Below, piece by piece: positions 1 to 6,155 of a stretch of DNA of 9,244 nt. The DNA comes from Pseudomonas sp. Its GTDB lineage: Bacteria; Pseudomonadota; Gammaproteobacteria; Pseudomonadales; Pseudomonadaceae. Location of the stretch: NCBI GenBank assembly GCA_003525045.1, contig DQGF01000192.1:6528-15771 (forward strand). Reading direction: 5' to 3'. Each line of letters opens with the position of its first letter. Within the stretch, counting starts at the first letter, position 1. The translations under genes were made by a program, and so were the position numbers. The notes beneath the pieces were generated by a model. That model did not search any database, had not been told where the DNA came from, and saw nothing but the letters and a program-made list of their open reading frames with translations.

Positions 1-162
1 TTGTCGTTCATCTACCCGATTGCGGCGATCTTCGTCGACTGGTTTGCCTTCGGCCATCGCCTGGAGCCACTGCAATGGCTGGGTGTTGCCGCGATTCTGC
101 TGGCCGCGGCCGGCATGCAGCAGGGCTGGAGCCTGAAATTTCGGCGCACGGTCACGCCATGA
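1..162 (+). CDS. C-terminal end of a DMT/EamA-type membrane permease (partial)
   Basis: The frame is open from the first base and ends at TGA 160-162, giving 53 residues; the start lies outside the window. It shows two hydrophobic stretches, about residues 1-16 and 24-40, joined by a short loop (HRLEPLQW). The last segment is Ala/Leu-rich (GVAAILLAAAGM) and is followed by a short basic tail (KFRRTVTP). A penultimate helix containing YPIAAI, a loop with a Leu-x-Pro-x-Gln-Trp pattern, a final helix and a cytoplasmic basic end are typical of EamA/drug-metabolite transporters, which have ten helices and export small metabolites. Substrate cannot be inferred from this fragment. The gene converges on the FUSC gene, with 7 bases between the two stop codons and no room for a separate terminator on either side. 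Confidence 0.62.
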   Translation: MSFIYPIAAIFVDWFAFGHRLEPLQWLGVAAILLAAAGMQQGWSLKFRRTVTP

Positions 163-169
163 ACCGGCG

Positions 170-1246
170 TCAGATGTTCCAGCGCGGCACAGTCTTGGCC
201 AGTCGCTGGCGCATCTCGCCGATGTTGGCGACCAACTGGCGGGTCAGCAACCGGTAGCCGTCCAGCGAGTTATAGACCGGGGCATCCAGGCTTGAATCCG
301 CCGGCAAGTCCACGGGCCGGCTGAGGCGGCGGGATGCGCCGGATTTCAGGGCGCGGGCCATGCCGATCAGCTGCACCCGAATCAGCCGATGCTCGGCTTT
401 CAGCGTCGCTTGCAGATTGGCCATGGCAACGGAGTCGTTGGCATCCGGCCGGGTGTTGCCAAGGATCTCCAGGGTGCTGATACACATGCGCAGATGGCGC
501 TGGATGGCATCGAGTTCAGTCATGGAAATCTTTACTTCCTTGGACACCGACGGCATCAGCGAGCGCAGTTGCACCATTACCGTGTTCAGACGGCCCATGA
601 CTTTGTGGTATTCGTCATCGCTGACCGATTGACCATTGATGATGCGGCCGTAAATGGCGGCGCAATCGCGCAAGGCATCGGCCAGGTTGTAACGCCAGGA
701 GTAAACCGCGTAGAGCGGCAGGGCGAAGGAAAATGCCAGGGCCAGGGCGATGCCGATCAGGATATCGACTCCGCGCCACAACCCGTCGGTGACCGGGTTG
801 TCGCCATGTCCCGCGACGATAAACACGGTAATCGCCGACAGCAGCGCGGTGTAACCGCCCTTGCCGATGGCGTGGTACGAGAAGAACCCACACACCACCG
901 CCATCGCGAAATAGGTCAGCCAAGGCATTCCGAGCCAGGCCTCTTGCGCCACCAGTGCAAGACCGACACCGGCCCCGATCAAGGTGCCGATGGCGCGCTC
1001 GGCGGCTTTCTTGCCGATGTTGCCGTGATGCTGCAAGCCGCCGATGACCACCAGCATCGTCACCGACGCCCACTCACCATGGGGCAGATTGATGCCGGTG
1101 GTCAGCAGGATCGTGGCCAGCAACCCAAGCGATACGCGCACCGCATGGATCAGTCTGGCGTGGCGATAGCGCCGATACGGGTCCAGTAACGGCCGCAGCA
1201 GTCGGCGCAGCAGCGGTGGCAGTCGGTTGGCTCTGAATGTGCTCAG
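170..1246 (-). CDS. FUSC-family inner-membrane protein, probable CTG start
   Basis: With the CTG start at 1246-1244 the protein has 358 residues. A basic N-terminus (about residues 1-35, rich in Arg and Leu) precedes six predicted membrane helices at about 37-54, 59-72, 81-101, 105-128, 129-148 and 156-181. A helical soluble domain follows to the C-terminus. The conserved stretch GEWASVTMLVV, then a run ending GNIGKKAAERAIGTLIGAG, is characteristic of the FUSC (fusaric acid resistance/AaeB/YccS-like) family, whose members are proposed to export aromatic acids or other toxic compounds. Substrate is not predictable here. The conventional GTG at 1141-1139 would start inside the first helix, drop the positive N-terminus, and has no Shine-Dalgarno site. 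The CTG has AGGAG 7 bases upstream. The gene lies 11 bases behind the aldehyde dehydrogenase stop, so the two are almost certainly co-transcribed and perhaps translationally coupled. Confidence 0.85.
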   Translation of the reverse strand: MSTFRANRLPPLLRRLLRPLLDPYRRYRHARLIHAVRVSLGLLATILLTTGINLPHGEWASVTMLVVIGGLQHHGNIGKKAAERAIGTLIGAGVGLALVAQEAWLGMPWLTYFAMAVVCGFFSYHAIGKGGYTALLSAITVFIVAGHGDNPVTDGLWRGVDILIGIALALAFSFALPLYAVYSWRYNLADALRDCAAIYGRIINGQSVSDDEYHKVMGRLNTVMVQLRSLMPSVSKEVKISMTELDAIQRHLRMCISTLEILGNTRPDANDSVAMANLQATLKAEHRLIRVQLIGMARALKSGASRRLSRPVDLPADSSLDAPVYNSLDGYRLLTRQLVANIGEMRQRLAKTVPRWNI

Positions 1247-1251
1247 GCTTG

Positions 1252-1258
1252 ATCTCCT
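1252..1258 (-). promoter_or_regulatory. Ribosome binding site of the FUSC gene, overlapping the upstream stop codon
   Basis: Read on the minus strand, the dehydrogenase stop TGA (1260-1258) runs directly into AGGAGAT, a near-perfect Shine-Dalgarno core. Seven bases separate AGGAG from CTG at 1246-1244. No ATG, GTG or TTG occurs in the right frame until GTG 1141, which has no such site. This placement decides the start choice and suggests that a ribosome terminating on the dehydrogenase re-initiates on the FUSC gene. Confidence 0.7.
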
Positions 1259-2883
1259 CAGAAGATGTAATCGGTGGTCAGGAAACTCGAACTGCGTCCG
1301 CTGATGATTTCGCTGATGAGTTCTTTGTTGGTTTCCTGAAATTTGGTCGCCACCAGGGTGCGAATCGAAAACACCCGCAGCGCATCATGTACCGACAGCG
1401 TACCTTCGGCGGAGTTCTTGCGGCCGTTGAACGGGTAGGTGTCCGGACCGCGCTGGCACTGGGCGTTGAGGTTGATCCGCCCGACCTGATTGGCGAAGGT
1501 GTCCACCAGCCGGCCGACCGCCACCGGGTTGGTGCCGAAGATGCTCAACTGCTGGCCGAAATCCGATTCCAGGACGTAGTCGATCACCGTGTCCAGATGC
1601 CGGTAAGGCACGATCGGCACCACCGGGCCGAACTGTTCTTCCTGGTAGATGCGCATCTGCGGTGTCACCGGGAACAACACGGCGGGGTAGAAGAACGAGG
1701 CGCGGGATTCACCACCATTGGGGTTGACCACAGTGGCGCCTTTGCTGACCGCATCCGCCACCAGCGCGTGCAGGTAATCGACCTTGCTCGCCTCCGGCAA
1801 CGGTGTCAGCGCCACACCGCTGTCCCACGGCATGCCAGGTTTGAGCGTGGCGAGTTTGGCGTTGAATTTTTCGATGAACGCCTCGACCACGTCTTCATGG
1901 ACGAAGAGGATTTTCAGCGCCGTGCAGCGCTGGCCATTGAAGGACAGGGAGCCGGTGACGGCTTCGTTCACGGCGTTGTCCAGATCCACCTCGGGCAGGA
2001 CGATGCCGGGGTTCTTCGCATCCAGACCCAGCGCCGCGCGCAGACGGTGCGGTCTTGGGTGCAGTTTTTTCAGGTCGCTGGCAGCCTTGTTGGTGCCGAT
2101 AAACGCAAAGATGTCGATCTTGCCGCTGGCCATCAGCGCGCTCACGGTTTCGCGACCGCTGCCATAGATCACGTTGATCACCCCGGCCGGGAAGCTGTCG
2201 CGGAAGGCTTCCAGCAATGGACGAATCAACAGCACACCGAGCTTGGCCGGTTTGAACACCACGGTGTTGCCCATGATCAGCGCCGGAATCAGCGTGGTGA
2301 AGGTTTCGTTCAACGGATAGTTGTAAGGCCCCATGCACAACGCCACGCCCATGGGCACGCGGCGGATCTGGCCGAGGGTGTCCTGCTCCAGCTCGAAGCG
2401 GCTGGAGCGGCGGTCGAGTTCCTTGAGGGCGTTGATGGTGTCGACGATGTAATCGCAAGTGCGGTCGAACTCTTTTTCCGAGTCCTTGAGGTTCTTGCCG
2501 ATCTCCCACATCAGCAACTTGACCACCGCTTCACGCTGTTCGCGCATGCGCCCGAGGAAGGTTTCGACGTGCTGGATACGCTCGGCCACGCGCATGGTCG
2601 GCCACAGGCCCTGACCGCGGTCATAAGCGCGGACGGCGGCGTCGAGGGCAGTCAATGCAGTGTCGGCGTCGAGCAGTGGCGTGCTGCCGAGGATGACTTG
2701 CTCGTCGCCGTTGTCACCGGTCAGGTACACCGGGCTGCGGACCTGGGCGAGGGCGCCTGGCCAGGTTTTCAGCTCGCCGTCGACCAGGTATTCACGCTGC
2801 TCGGTCTGGCCGTCGAGACGGTATTTTTCCGGAATGTCGCCGGCAGAGGGAAACAGGTTGCCAAGGATCTGTTCTGTGGTCAT
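1258..2883 (-). CDS. NADP-dependent glyceraldehyde-3-phosphate dehydrogenase-like aldehyde dehydrogenase
   Basis: A 541-residue cytosolic ALDH-superfamily enzyme. Family motifs appear in order: the nucleotide/substrate-site Asn188 in GPYNYP, Lys211 in FKPAK, the FIGTNKAA turn at 261-268, the nucleophile Cys320 in FNGQRC, and the cofactor-binding Glu416 in EEQFGP. The length, with an N-terminal extension of about 60 residues and a C-terminal tail ending SSFLTTDYIF, fits the GapN-like group often annotated as non-phosphorylating NADP-dependent GAPDH. That group oxidises glyceraldehyde-3-phosphate directly to 3-phosphoglycerate with NADPH formation. The exact substrate here is inferred. The position of the usual general-base Glu, normally 34 residues before Cys in ELGGK, is Gly286 within LGLDAKNP. 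The ATG at 2883-2881 is preceded by AGAAGGGG, a usable ribosome site 7 bases upstream. It is the first gene of an operon with the FUSC transporter and diverges from the peroxidase gene. Confidence 0.88.
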   Translation of the reverse strand: MTTEQILGNLFPSAGDIPEKYRLDGQTEQREYLVDGELKTWPGALAQVRSPVYLTGDNGDEQVILGSTPLLDADTALTALDAAVRAYDRGQGLWPTMRVAERIQHVETFLGRMREQREAVVKLLMWEIGKNLKDSEKEFDRTCDYIVDTINALKELDRRSSRFELEQDTLGQIRRVPMGVALCMGPYNYPLNETFTTLIPALIMGNTVVFKPAKLGVLLIRPLLEAFRDSFPAGVINVIYGSGRETVSALMASGKIDIFAFIGTNKAASDLKKLHPRPHRLRAALGLDAKNPGIVLPEVDLDNAVNEAVTGSLSFNGQRCTALKILFVHEDVVEAFIEKFNAKLATLKPGMPWDSGVALTPLPEASKVDYLHALVADAVSKGATVVNPNGGESRASFFYPAVLFPVTPQMRIYQEEQFGPVVPIVPYRHLDTVIDYVLESDFGQQLSIFGTNPVAVGRLVDTFANQVGRINLNAQCQRGPDTYPFNGRKNSAEGTLSVHDALRVFSIRTLVATKFQETNKELISEIISGRSSSFLTTDYIF

Positions 2884-2925
2884 GTCGCTACCCCTTCTGG
2901 ATTGGGTGATGCGGATAGGTCTGTT

Positions 2926-2943
2926 ATCGCTACGCGTAGTGAT
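2926..2943. promoter_or_regulatory. 18-bp palindrome upstream of the aldehyde dehydrogenase gene (candidate operator)
   Basis: The core CTACGCGTAG (2930-2939) is a perfect 10-bp palindrome. It is extended on both sides by ATC...GAT, with one mismatched pair, giving 8 of 9 pairs over 18 bp. It lies 43-60 bases upstream of the dehydrogenase ATG, where an operator or promoter-overlapping site would be expected. The regulator is unknown. A role in DNA binding is inference from symmetry and position only. Confidence 0.35.
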
Positions 2944-2960
2944 CAGGTCAAGGCCTGATC
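2941..2960. promoter_or_regulatory. Second inverted repeat abutting the first, GATCAGG-6-CCTGATC
   Basis: Perfect 7-bp arms GATCAGG (2941-2947) and CCTGATC (2954-2960) are separated by six bases. The repeat shares its first three bases with the 18-bp palindrome next to it. It lies 58-77 bases upstream of the dehydrogenase start. It could be a second operator half-region or a weak RNA hairpin in the leader. No promoter boxes can be placed confidently around it. Confidence 0.28.
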
Positions 2961-3259
2961 CCTGCGCGGCTGCCGAAAGTGGTGGCGAGAGGCTATAACC
3001 CCATCACGCAATTGTTAGCGCCTATTACAAGTTGCGCGCACGATCAGCCTTGCTGAATCGTTTTACCAGATAGCGATACGAATTGTCATGACCCACAGCA
3101 CGCCAGTTGTCTTGATCGTTTGAATGCCGTCAGCCCGTTCGCCGTTTGCGGCAATCAAACCAGGTCCCCTGTCACTGAAGAGGCAGTTATCTTTCGCTCT
3201 GAGAACACACAACGGCCAACGCTGCGGGTAAACTTCGCGCTCTTTCCAAAGGAGTTCAT

Positions 3260-4147
3260 ATGAGTTACTACCAACCGGGCATTCTCGCCACCCCAGTCCC
3301 ACCTCAAGCCCGTCATATGTTCTTCGCACTGGAATCCGTCGCCGCACTGCCGGCGGCGCTCGACAACTTGATGCAGCTGGTGGACGGGAAGTCGGCAGTG
3401 GTCGGTTTCGGCGAATCCCTGGTCAAGGCACTTCAGGGTCAGATCGAAGGCTTGCGCGTCTTTCCGGCGCTGACCGGGATCGGCGTCGACAACCCGTCGA
3501 CGCAACACGCGCTATGGTGTTGGTTGCACGGAGTCGACCGTGGCGAGTTGCTCAATCGCAGCAACGCCATTGAAGCGGCCCTGGCGCCGGCCTTGCGCCT
3601 GGTGCAGATGAACGAAACCTTCCGCCACCTCACCGGGCATGACCTGACCGGTTATGAAGACGGCACCGAAAACCCCCACGACGAAGCCGCCGTGGCCGCC
3701 GCGCTGGTGGGTGAGGGCGCTGAAGGCGTGGTCGGTGGCAGCTTCGCCGCGATCCAGCAGTGGCAGCACGACCTGAAAGGCTTCCACGCGATGCCGTCCC
3801 ATGAGAAGGACAACATCATGGGCCGCCGCCTGAGCGACAACGAAGAACTCGACGACGCACCGATCTCCGCCCACGTCAAACGCACTGCCCAGGAAAGCTT
3901 CGCCCCCGAAGCGTTCGTGGTCCGTCGTTCGATGCCGTGGATCGAAGGTGACCGCGCCGGCCTGATGTTCCTCGCCTTCGGTTTTTCCCTCGATGCATTC
4001 GAAGCCCAGCTGCGGCGCATGAGCGGTCTGGAAGATGGCATCACCGATGGTTTGTACCGCATGAGTCGGCCGATCACCGGCGGCTACTACTGGTGCCCGC
4101 CACTCAAGGACGGTCATCTGGATCTGCGCGCATTGCGCATCGGCTAA
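3260..4147 (+). CDS. DyP-type haem peroxidase, type B (YfeX-like)
   Basis: A 295-residue protein of the dye-decolorising peroxidase family, which uses a b-type haem and hydrogen peroxide to oxidise dyes, phenolics or porphyrin-like compounds. The diagnostic GxxDG motif is GYEDGTENP (131-139), with catalytic Asp134. The proximal haem ligand is probably His205 in ISAHVKR, and the distal Arg is Arg222 or Arg223 in VVRRSMPW. The C-terminal LMFLAFGFSLDAFEAQL segment and the GGYYWCPP end also match the family. The length is right for cytosolic type B enzymes (about 295-315) and there is no signal peptide. The start is fixed by AAAGGAG five bases before the ATG. Some type B enzymes are encapsulin cargo, but no encapsulin gene is present in this window. 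The next gene starts 16 bases downstream, indicating an operon. Confidence 0.93.
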   Translation: MSYYQPGILATPVPPQARHMFFALESVAALPAALDNLMQLVDGKSAVVGFGESLVKALQGQIEGLRVFPALTGIGVDNPSTQHALWCWLHGVDRGELLNRSNAIEAALAPALRLVQMNETFRHLTGHDLTGYEDGTENPHDEAAVAAALVGEGAEGVVGGSFAAIQQWQHDLKGFHAMPSHEKDNIMGRRLSDNEELDDAPISAHVKRTAQESFAPEAFVVRRSMPWIEGDRAGLMFLAFGFSLDAFEAQLRRMSGLEDGITDGLYRMSRPITGGYYWCPPLKDGHLDLRALRIG

Positions 4148-4152
4148 TTATC

Positions 4153-4156
4153 AAGG
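4153..4156 (+). promoter_or_regulatory. Ribosome binding site that decides the start of the Gfo/Idh/MocA gene
   Basis: AAGG at 4153-4156 lies 7 bases before ATG 4164 but only one base before the in-frame GTG at 4158, which is too close to be used. The ATG is therefore preferred, giving a protein beginning MNVVRWGMIGCG, in which the first strand of the Rossmann fold starts at once, as usual for this family. Confidence 0.6.
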
Positions 4157-4163
4157 CGTGAAT

Positions 4164-5132
4164 ATGAACGTGGTGCGCTGGGGCATGATTGGTTGTGGGG
4201 ATGTCACCGAACGCAAGAGCGGACCGGCCTTCTACAAGGCTCCCGGTTCGGCGCTGGTGGCGGTGATGGGGCGACGTCTGGACAAGGTGACCGATTATGC
4301 CGCGCGCCACGGCATCGCCAGGATCTACACCGATGTCGAAGCGTTGATCAATGATCCCGAAGTGGACGCGGTGTACATCGCCACGCCGCCCGACAGTCAT
4401 CACGCTTACGCCTTGAGGGTGGCCGCCGCCGGCAAACATTGCTGTGTCGAAAAACCGATGGCGTTGAATGCCGGGCAAAGCCTGGAGATGCAACAGGTCT
4501 TTGCCGATGCGGGGCTGCATCTGTTCGTGTCCTATTACCGACGTTCATTGCCGCGCTTCCAGCAAGTGCGGCAATGGCTGGAAGAGGGGCGGATCGGCGA
4601 GTTCCGGCACCTGACCTGGACCCTGACCAAAGCGCCGTCGGCAGAGGATCGCAGCGGCGCCGGCAACTGGCGTACCGACCCGGCGATTGCCGGCGGTGGT
4701 TATTTCGCTGACCTGGCCAGCCATGGCTTCGACCTGTTTCAGTACCTGCTCGGAGACATCGTCGAAGTCGCCGGTTTCACTGCGCGACAGGCCGGGTTGT
4801 ATGCCGCCGAAGATGCCGTGAGTGCCAGTTGGCGGTTTGCCTGCGGGGCAATGGGCATGGGCTGCTGGAACTTTGTCGCCGATCGGCGCGAGGATCGGGT
4901 CGAGGTGATTGGCAGTAAAGGGCGGATCAGCTTTTCCGTATTCGATGAACATCCGGTTCAGCTTGAAGCGGATGAAGACCTTAGCCTGCACATTGAGAAT
5001 CACCAGCACATCCAGTGGCATCACGTGTTGGGTATGAACGCACATGTCCGCGGTGACGCGCAGCATCCAGCGGTGGCCGAACAGGCGTTGAAAGCCGATT
5101 GGATCATGGATCAGATCCTCAAGCGCACTTGA
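4164..5132 (+). CDS. Gfo/Idh/MocA-family NAD(P)-dependent oxidoreductase
   Basis: A 322-residue protein. The N-terminal Rossmann domain opens with WGMIGCGDV (6-14, GxGxx dinucleotide motif). It continues through DAVYIATPPDSHH and the family signature CVEKPMALN, with catalytic Lys97 in EKP (96-98). The C-terminal substrate domain carries GGGYFADLASHGFD, in which Asp183 and His187 match the family's DxxxH active-site pattern. These enzymes oxidise or reduce sugars, inositols and related polyols, moving hydride to or from NAD(P). The exact substrate cannot be read from sequence. The gene sits 16 bases after the peroxidase stop and is probably co-transcribed with it, although no functional link is evident. 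A palindromic repeat cluster begins 2 bases after its stop and may end or stabilise the transcript. Confidence 0.9.
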   Translation: MNVVRWGMIGCGDVTERKSGPAFYKAPGSALVAVMGRRLDKVTDYAARHGIARIYTDVEALINDPEVDAVYIATPPDSHHAYALRVAAAGKHCCVEKPMALNAGQSLEMQQVFADAGLHLFVSYYRRSLPRFQQVRQWLEEGRIGEFRHLTWTLTKAPSAEDRSGAGNWRTDPAIAGGGYFADLASHGFDLFQYLLGDIVEVAGFTARQAGLYAAEDAVSASWRFACGAMGMGCWNFVADRREDRVEVIGSKGRISFSVFDEHPVQLEADEDLSLHIENHQHIQWHHVLGMNAHVRGDAQHPAVAEQALKADWIMDQILKRT

Positions 5133-5133
5133 A

Positions 5134-5301
5134 CCTGTGGGAGCGACCTGTGGCGAGGGGGCTTGTCGGAACGCCGCACCGCCCCGTTCGGCGGCGCAGC
5201 CGTCGTAAAACCTGCCGATGCGGTATGGCTGAAGGAATGCAGGGGAGTGCTGCGCACTCCAACGGGGGCAAGCCCCCTCGCCACAGGGTAGCTCCCACAG
5301 G
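5134..5301. repeat. REP/BIME-like cluster with long inverted arms and internal hairpins
   Basis: The left arm (5134-5165) begins CCTGTGGGAGCGACC and continues through TGGCGAGGGGGCTTG. The right arm (5269-5301) is its near-complement, starting CAAGCCCCCTCGCCACAGG and ending GCTCCCACAGG. Between the arms are further symmetric pieces: a perfect 7-bp stem with a 3-base loop (GGAGTGC-TGC-GCACTCC, 5244-5260), GGGGGC-AA-GCCCCC (5264-5277), which competes with the outer pairing, and GC-rich CGCCGC/GGCGGCG copies near 5170-5200. Repeats of this type are abundant between genes in fluorescent pseudomonads. Here the cluster separates the oxidoreductase from the GntR unit and could serve as a transcript end, an mRNA stabiliser or a gyrase-type site. 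It has no coding potential. Confidence 0.8.
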
Positions 5302-5361
5302 GGTTAGCGCTGCGCATCTAACCTTATATCCAAACAATATTTCTCAGCCTGCCATTAGAAC

Positions 5362-5390
5362 TTTAAGATCATGTCATAACTCGTTATAAC
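5362..5390 (+). promoter_or_regulatory. Candidate promoter of the gntR-led operon
   Basis: A good -10 box TATAAC (5385-5390, 5 of 6 to TATAAT) stands 17 bases after a poor -35 TTTAAG (5362-5367, 3 of 6). The -10 box lies inside the palindrome at 5372-5391, so a bound repressor would block polymerase. If this promoter is used, transcription would begin at about 5396-5398, giving a leader of only some 5-7 bases before ATG 5403. The weak -35 keeps this tentative. Confidence 0.35.
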
Positions 5391-5391
5391 A
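5372..5391. promoter_or_regulatory. 20-bp palindromic operator candidate, likely autoregulatory site of the GntR protein
   Basis: The site is TGTCATAAC-TC-GTTATAACA, an inverted repeat with 8 of 9 paired positions in each arm. GTTATAAC is itself a perfect 8-bp palindrome, so GTCATAAC (5373-5380) and GTTATAAC (5383-5390) also form a direct repeat with a 10-bp period, placing both on one face of the helix. Outer hexamers AGATCA (5366-5371) and TGATCT (5394-5399) add further symmetry. GntR/HutC regulators commonly bind short AT-centred palindromes of the GT-n-ATAC type next to their own gene. The position, 12 bases before the regulator's ATG and over the likely -10 box, fits autorepression. That this protein binds here is inference. 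Confidence 0.6.
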
Positions 5392-5402
5392 AGTGATCTG
5401 CC

Positions 5403-6155
5403 ATGACCGATAACGTTCTGTCCCTGAGTAGCGTTCCGCTGCACACCCAACTGCGGGATGTGCTGCGCGCTCGCATTCTCGACGGCGAGTACCCGCAAGA
5501 CAGCCAGATGCCCTCCGAAAGCGAGCTCGGCGCGCTGTTCAAAGTCAGCCGCATCACCGTGCGCCAGGCGCTGGGGGATCTGCAGAAAGAAGGACTGATC
5601 TTCAAAATTCACGGCAAGGGTACCTTCGTCGCCAAGCCCAAGACCTTTCAAAACGTCAGCACCTTGCAGGGCCTGGCCGAGTCCATGACCGGTCGCGGCT
5701 ACGAGGTGATCAACCGCCTGCGCAGTTTTAAATTCATCCCCGCCGATAAACTGGTTGCCGAGCGTTTGCAGGTCGCCGAAGGCGAGACCGTGGCGCAGAT
5801 CAAACGGGTGCGGCTGATCAACCGCGAGCCGATCTCGCTGGAGATCACCTACCTGCCCAAGGCCATCGGCGAGCGGCTGGAGAAGGCCGATCTGGTCACC
5901 CGCGACATTTTCCTCATCCTCGAGAACGACTGCGGCCTGGCCCTCGGTCATGCCGATCTGGCCATAGACGCCGTACTCGCCGACAGCGACCTGACCCAGG
6001 CGCTGAACGTCGAAGCTGGCTCGCCGATCATGCGCATCGAGCGTCTGACCCATGACGCCAGCGGCCAGCCCCTGGACTTCGAACACCTTTACTACCGCGG
6101 CGATGCCTTCCAGTACCGCCTGCGAATCGACCGGCAAAAAGGGGATCAGGCATGA
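5403..6155 (+). CDS. GntR-family transcriptional regulator with UTRA domain (HutC subfamily)
   Basis: A 250-residue repressor-type regulator. The winged helix-turn-helix occupies about 11-78: PLHTQLRDVLRARILDGEY, then MPSESELGALFKVSRITVRQAL as recognition region, and a wing GKGTFV. The UTRA ligand-binding domain spans about 88-242 (TLQGLAESMTGRGY; LINREPISLEITYLP; RIERLTHDASGQPLDFEH; FQYRLRI), a fold that binds small metabolites and releases DNA on binding. The length is typical. The ATG at 5403 has no purine-rich ribosome site in the preceding 15 bases and no better in-frame start follows before the DNA-binding domain, so initiation may be near-leaderless. The stop overlaps the next start as ATGA, so the regulator is the first gene of the redox operon and probably responds to its substrate or product. 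Confidence 0.93.
   Translation: MTDNVLSLSSVPLHTQLRDVLRARILDGEYPQDSQMPSESELGALFKVSRITVRQALGDLQKEGLIFKIHGKGTFVAKPKTFQNVSTLQGLAESMTGRGYEVINRLRSFKFIPADKLVAERLQVAEGETVAQIKRVRLINREPISLEITYLPKAIGERLEKADLVTRDIFLILENDCGLALGHADLAIDAVLADSDLTQALNVEAGSPIMRIERLTHDASGQPLDFEHLYYRGDAFQYRLRIDRQKGDQA

Larger units (their letters stand above)
2884..3259. other. 376-bp divergent intergenic region between the dehydrogenase and peroxidase genes
   Basis: It must hold the promoters of both divergent units. The dehydrogenase side carries the two palindromes at 2926-2960. The peroxidase side ends with the strong ribosome site AAAGGAG (3248-3254), five bases before ATG 3260. Smaller symmetric elements are GTCATGAC at 3085-3092 and GCCG-TTTG-CGGC at 3141-3152, both short enough to be chance. 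I see no convincing -35/-10 pair, no sigma-54 GG/GC pair, no terminator and no small gene with a credible start in this stretch. Confidence 0.6.

Noticed and set aside
389..1189. A 266-codon + strand frame across the FUSC gene.
   Set aside because: Its product is a His/Arg/Gln-rich low-complexity translation without family resemblance; the opposite strand encodes clear FUSC membrane helices.
1237..2958. A 573-codon open frame on the + strand, antisense to the aldehyde dehydrogenase.
   Set aside because: It mirrors the dehydrogenase gene. The composition is His/Arg/Gln-rich with no recognisable domain, as expected from the complement of GC-biased codons, and the minus-strand gene has a full set of ALDH motifs.
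2884..3259. Sigma-54 or strong sigma-70 promoters in the divergent region.
   Set aside because: No TGGCAC-N5-TTGC type pair, and no -35/-10 pair with acceptable matches and spacing, could be placed on either strand.
3063..3508. Small minus-strand frames spanning the peroxidase start and its upstream region.
   Set aside because: They overlap the certain start of the peroxidase, lack ribosome sites and resemble no known protein.
4158..4163. GTG at 4158 as the start of the Gfo/Idh/MocA gene.
   Set aside because: The AAGG ribosome site would be one base away from it; ATG 4164, 7 bases after AAGG, is far more likely.
5134..5301. CRISPR array or insertion-sequence end.
   Set aside because: The repeats are inverted and irregular, not direct with uniform spacers, and no transposase or Cas gene is present; they fit Pseudomonas REP/BIME elements.
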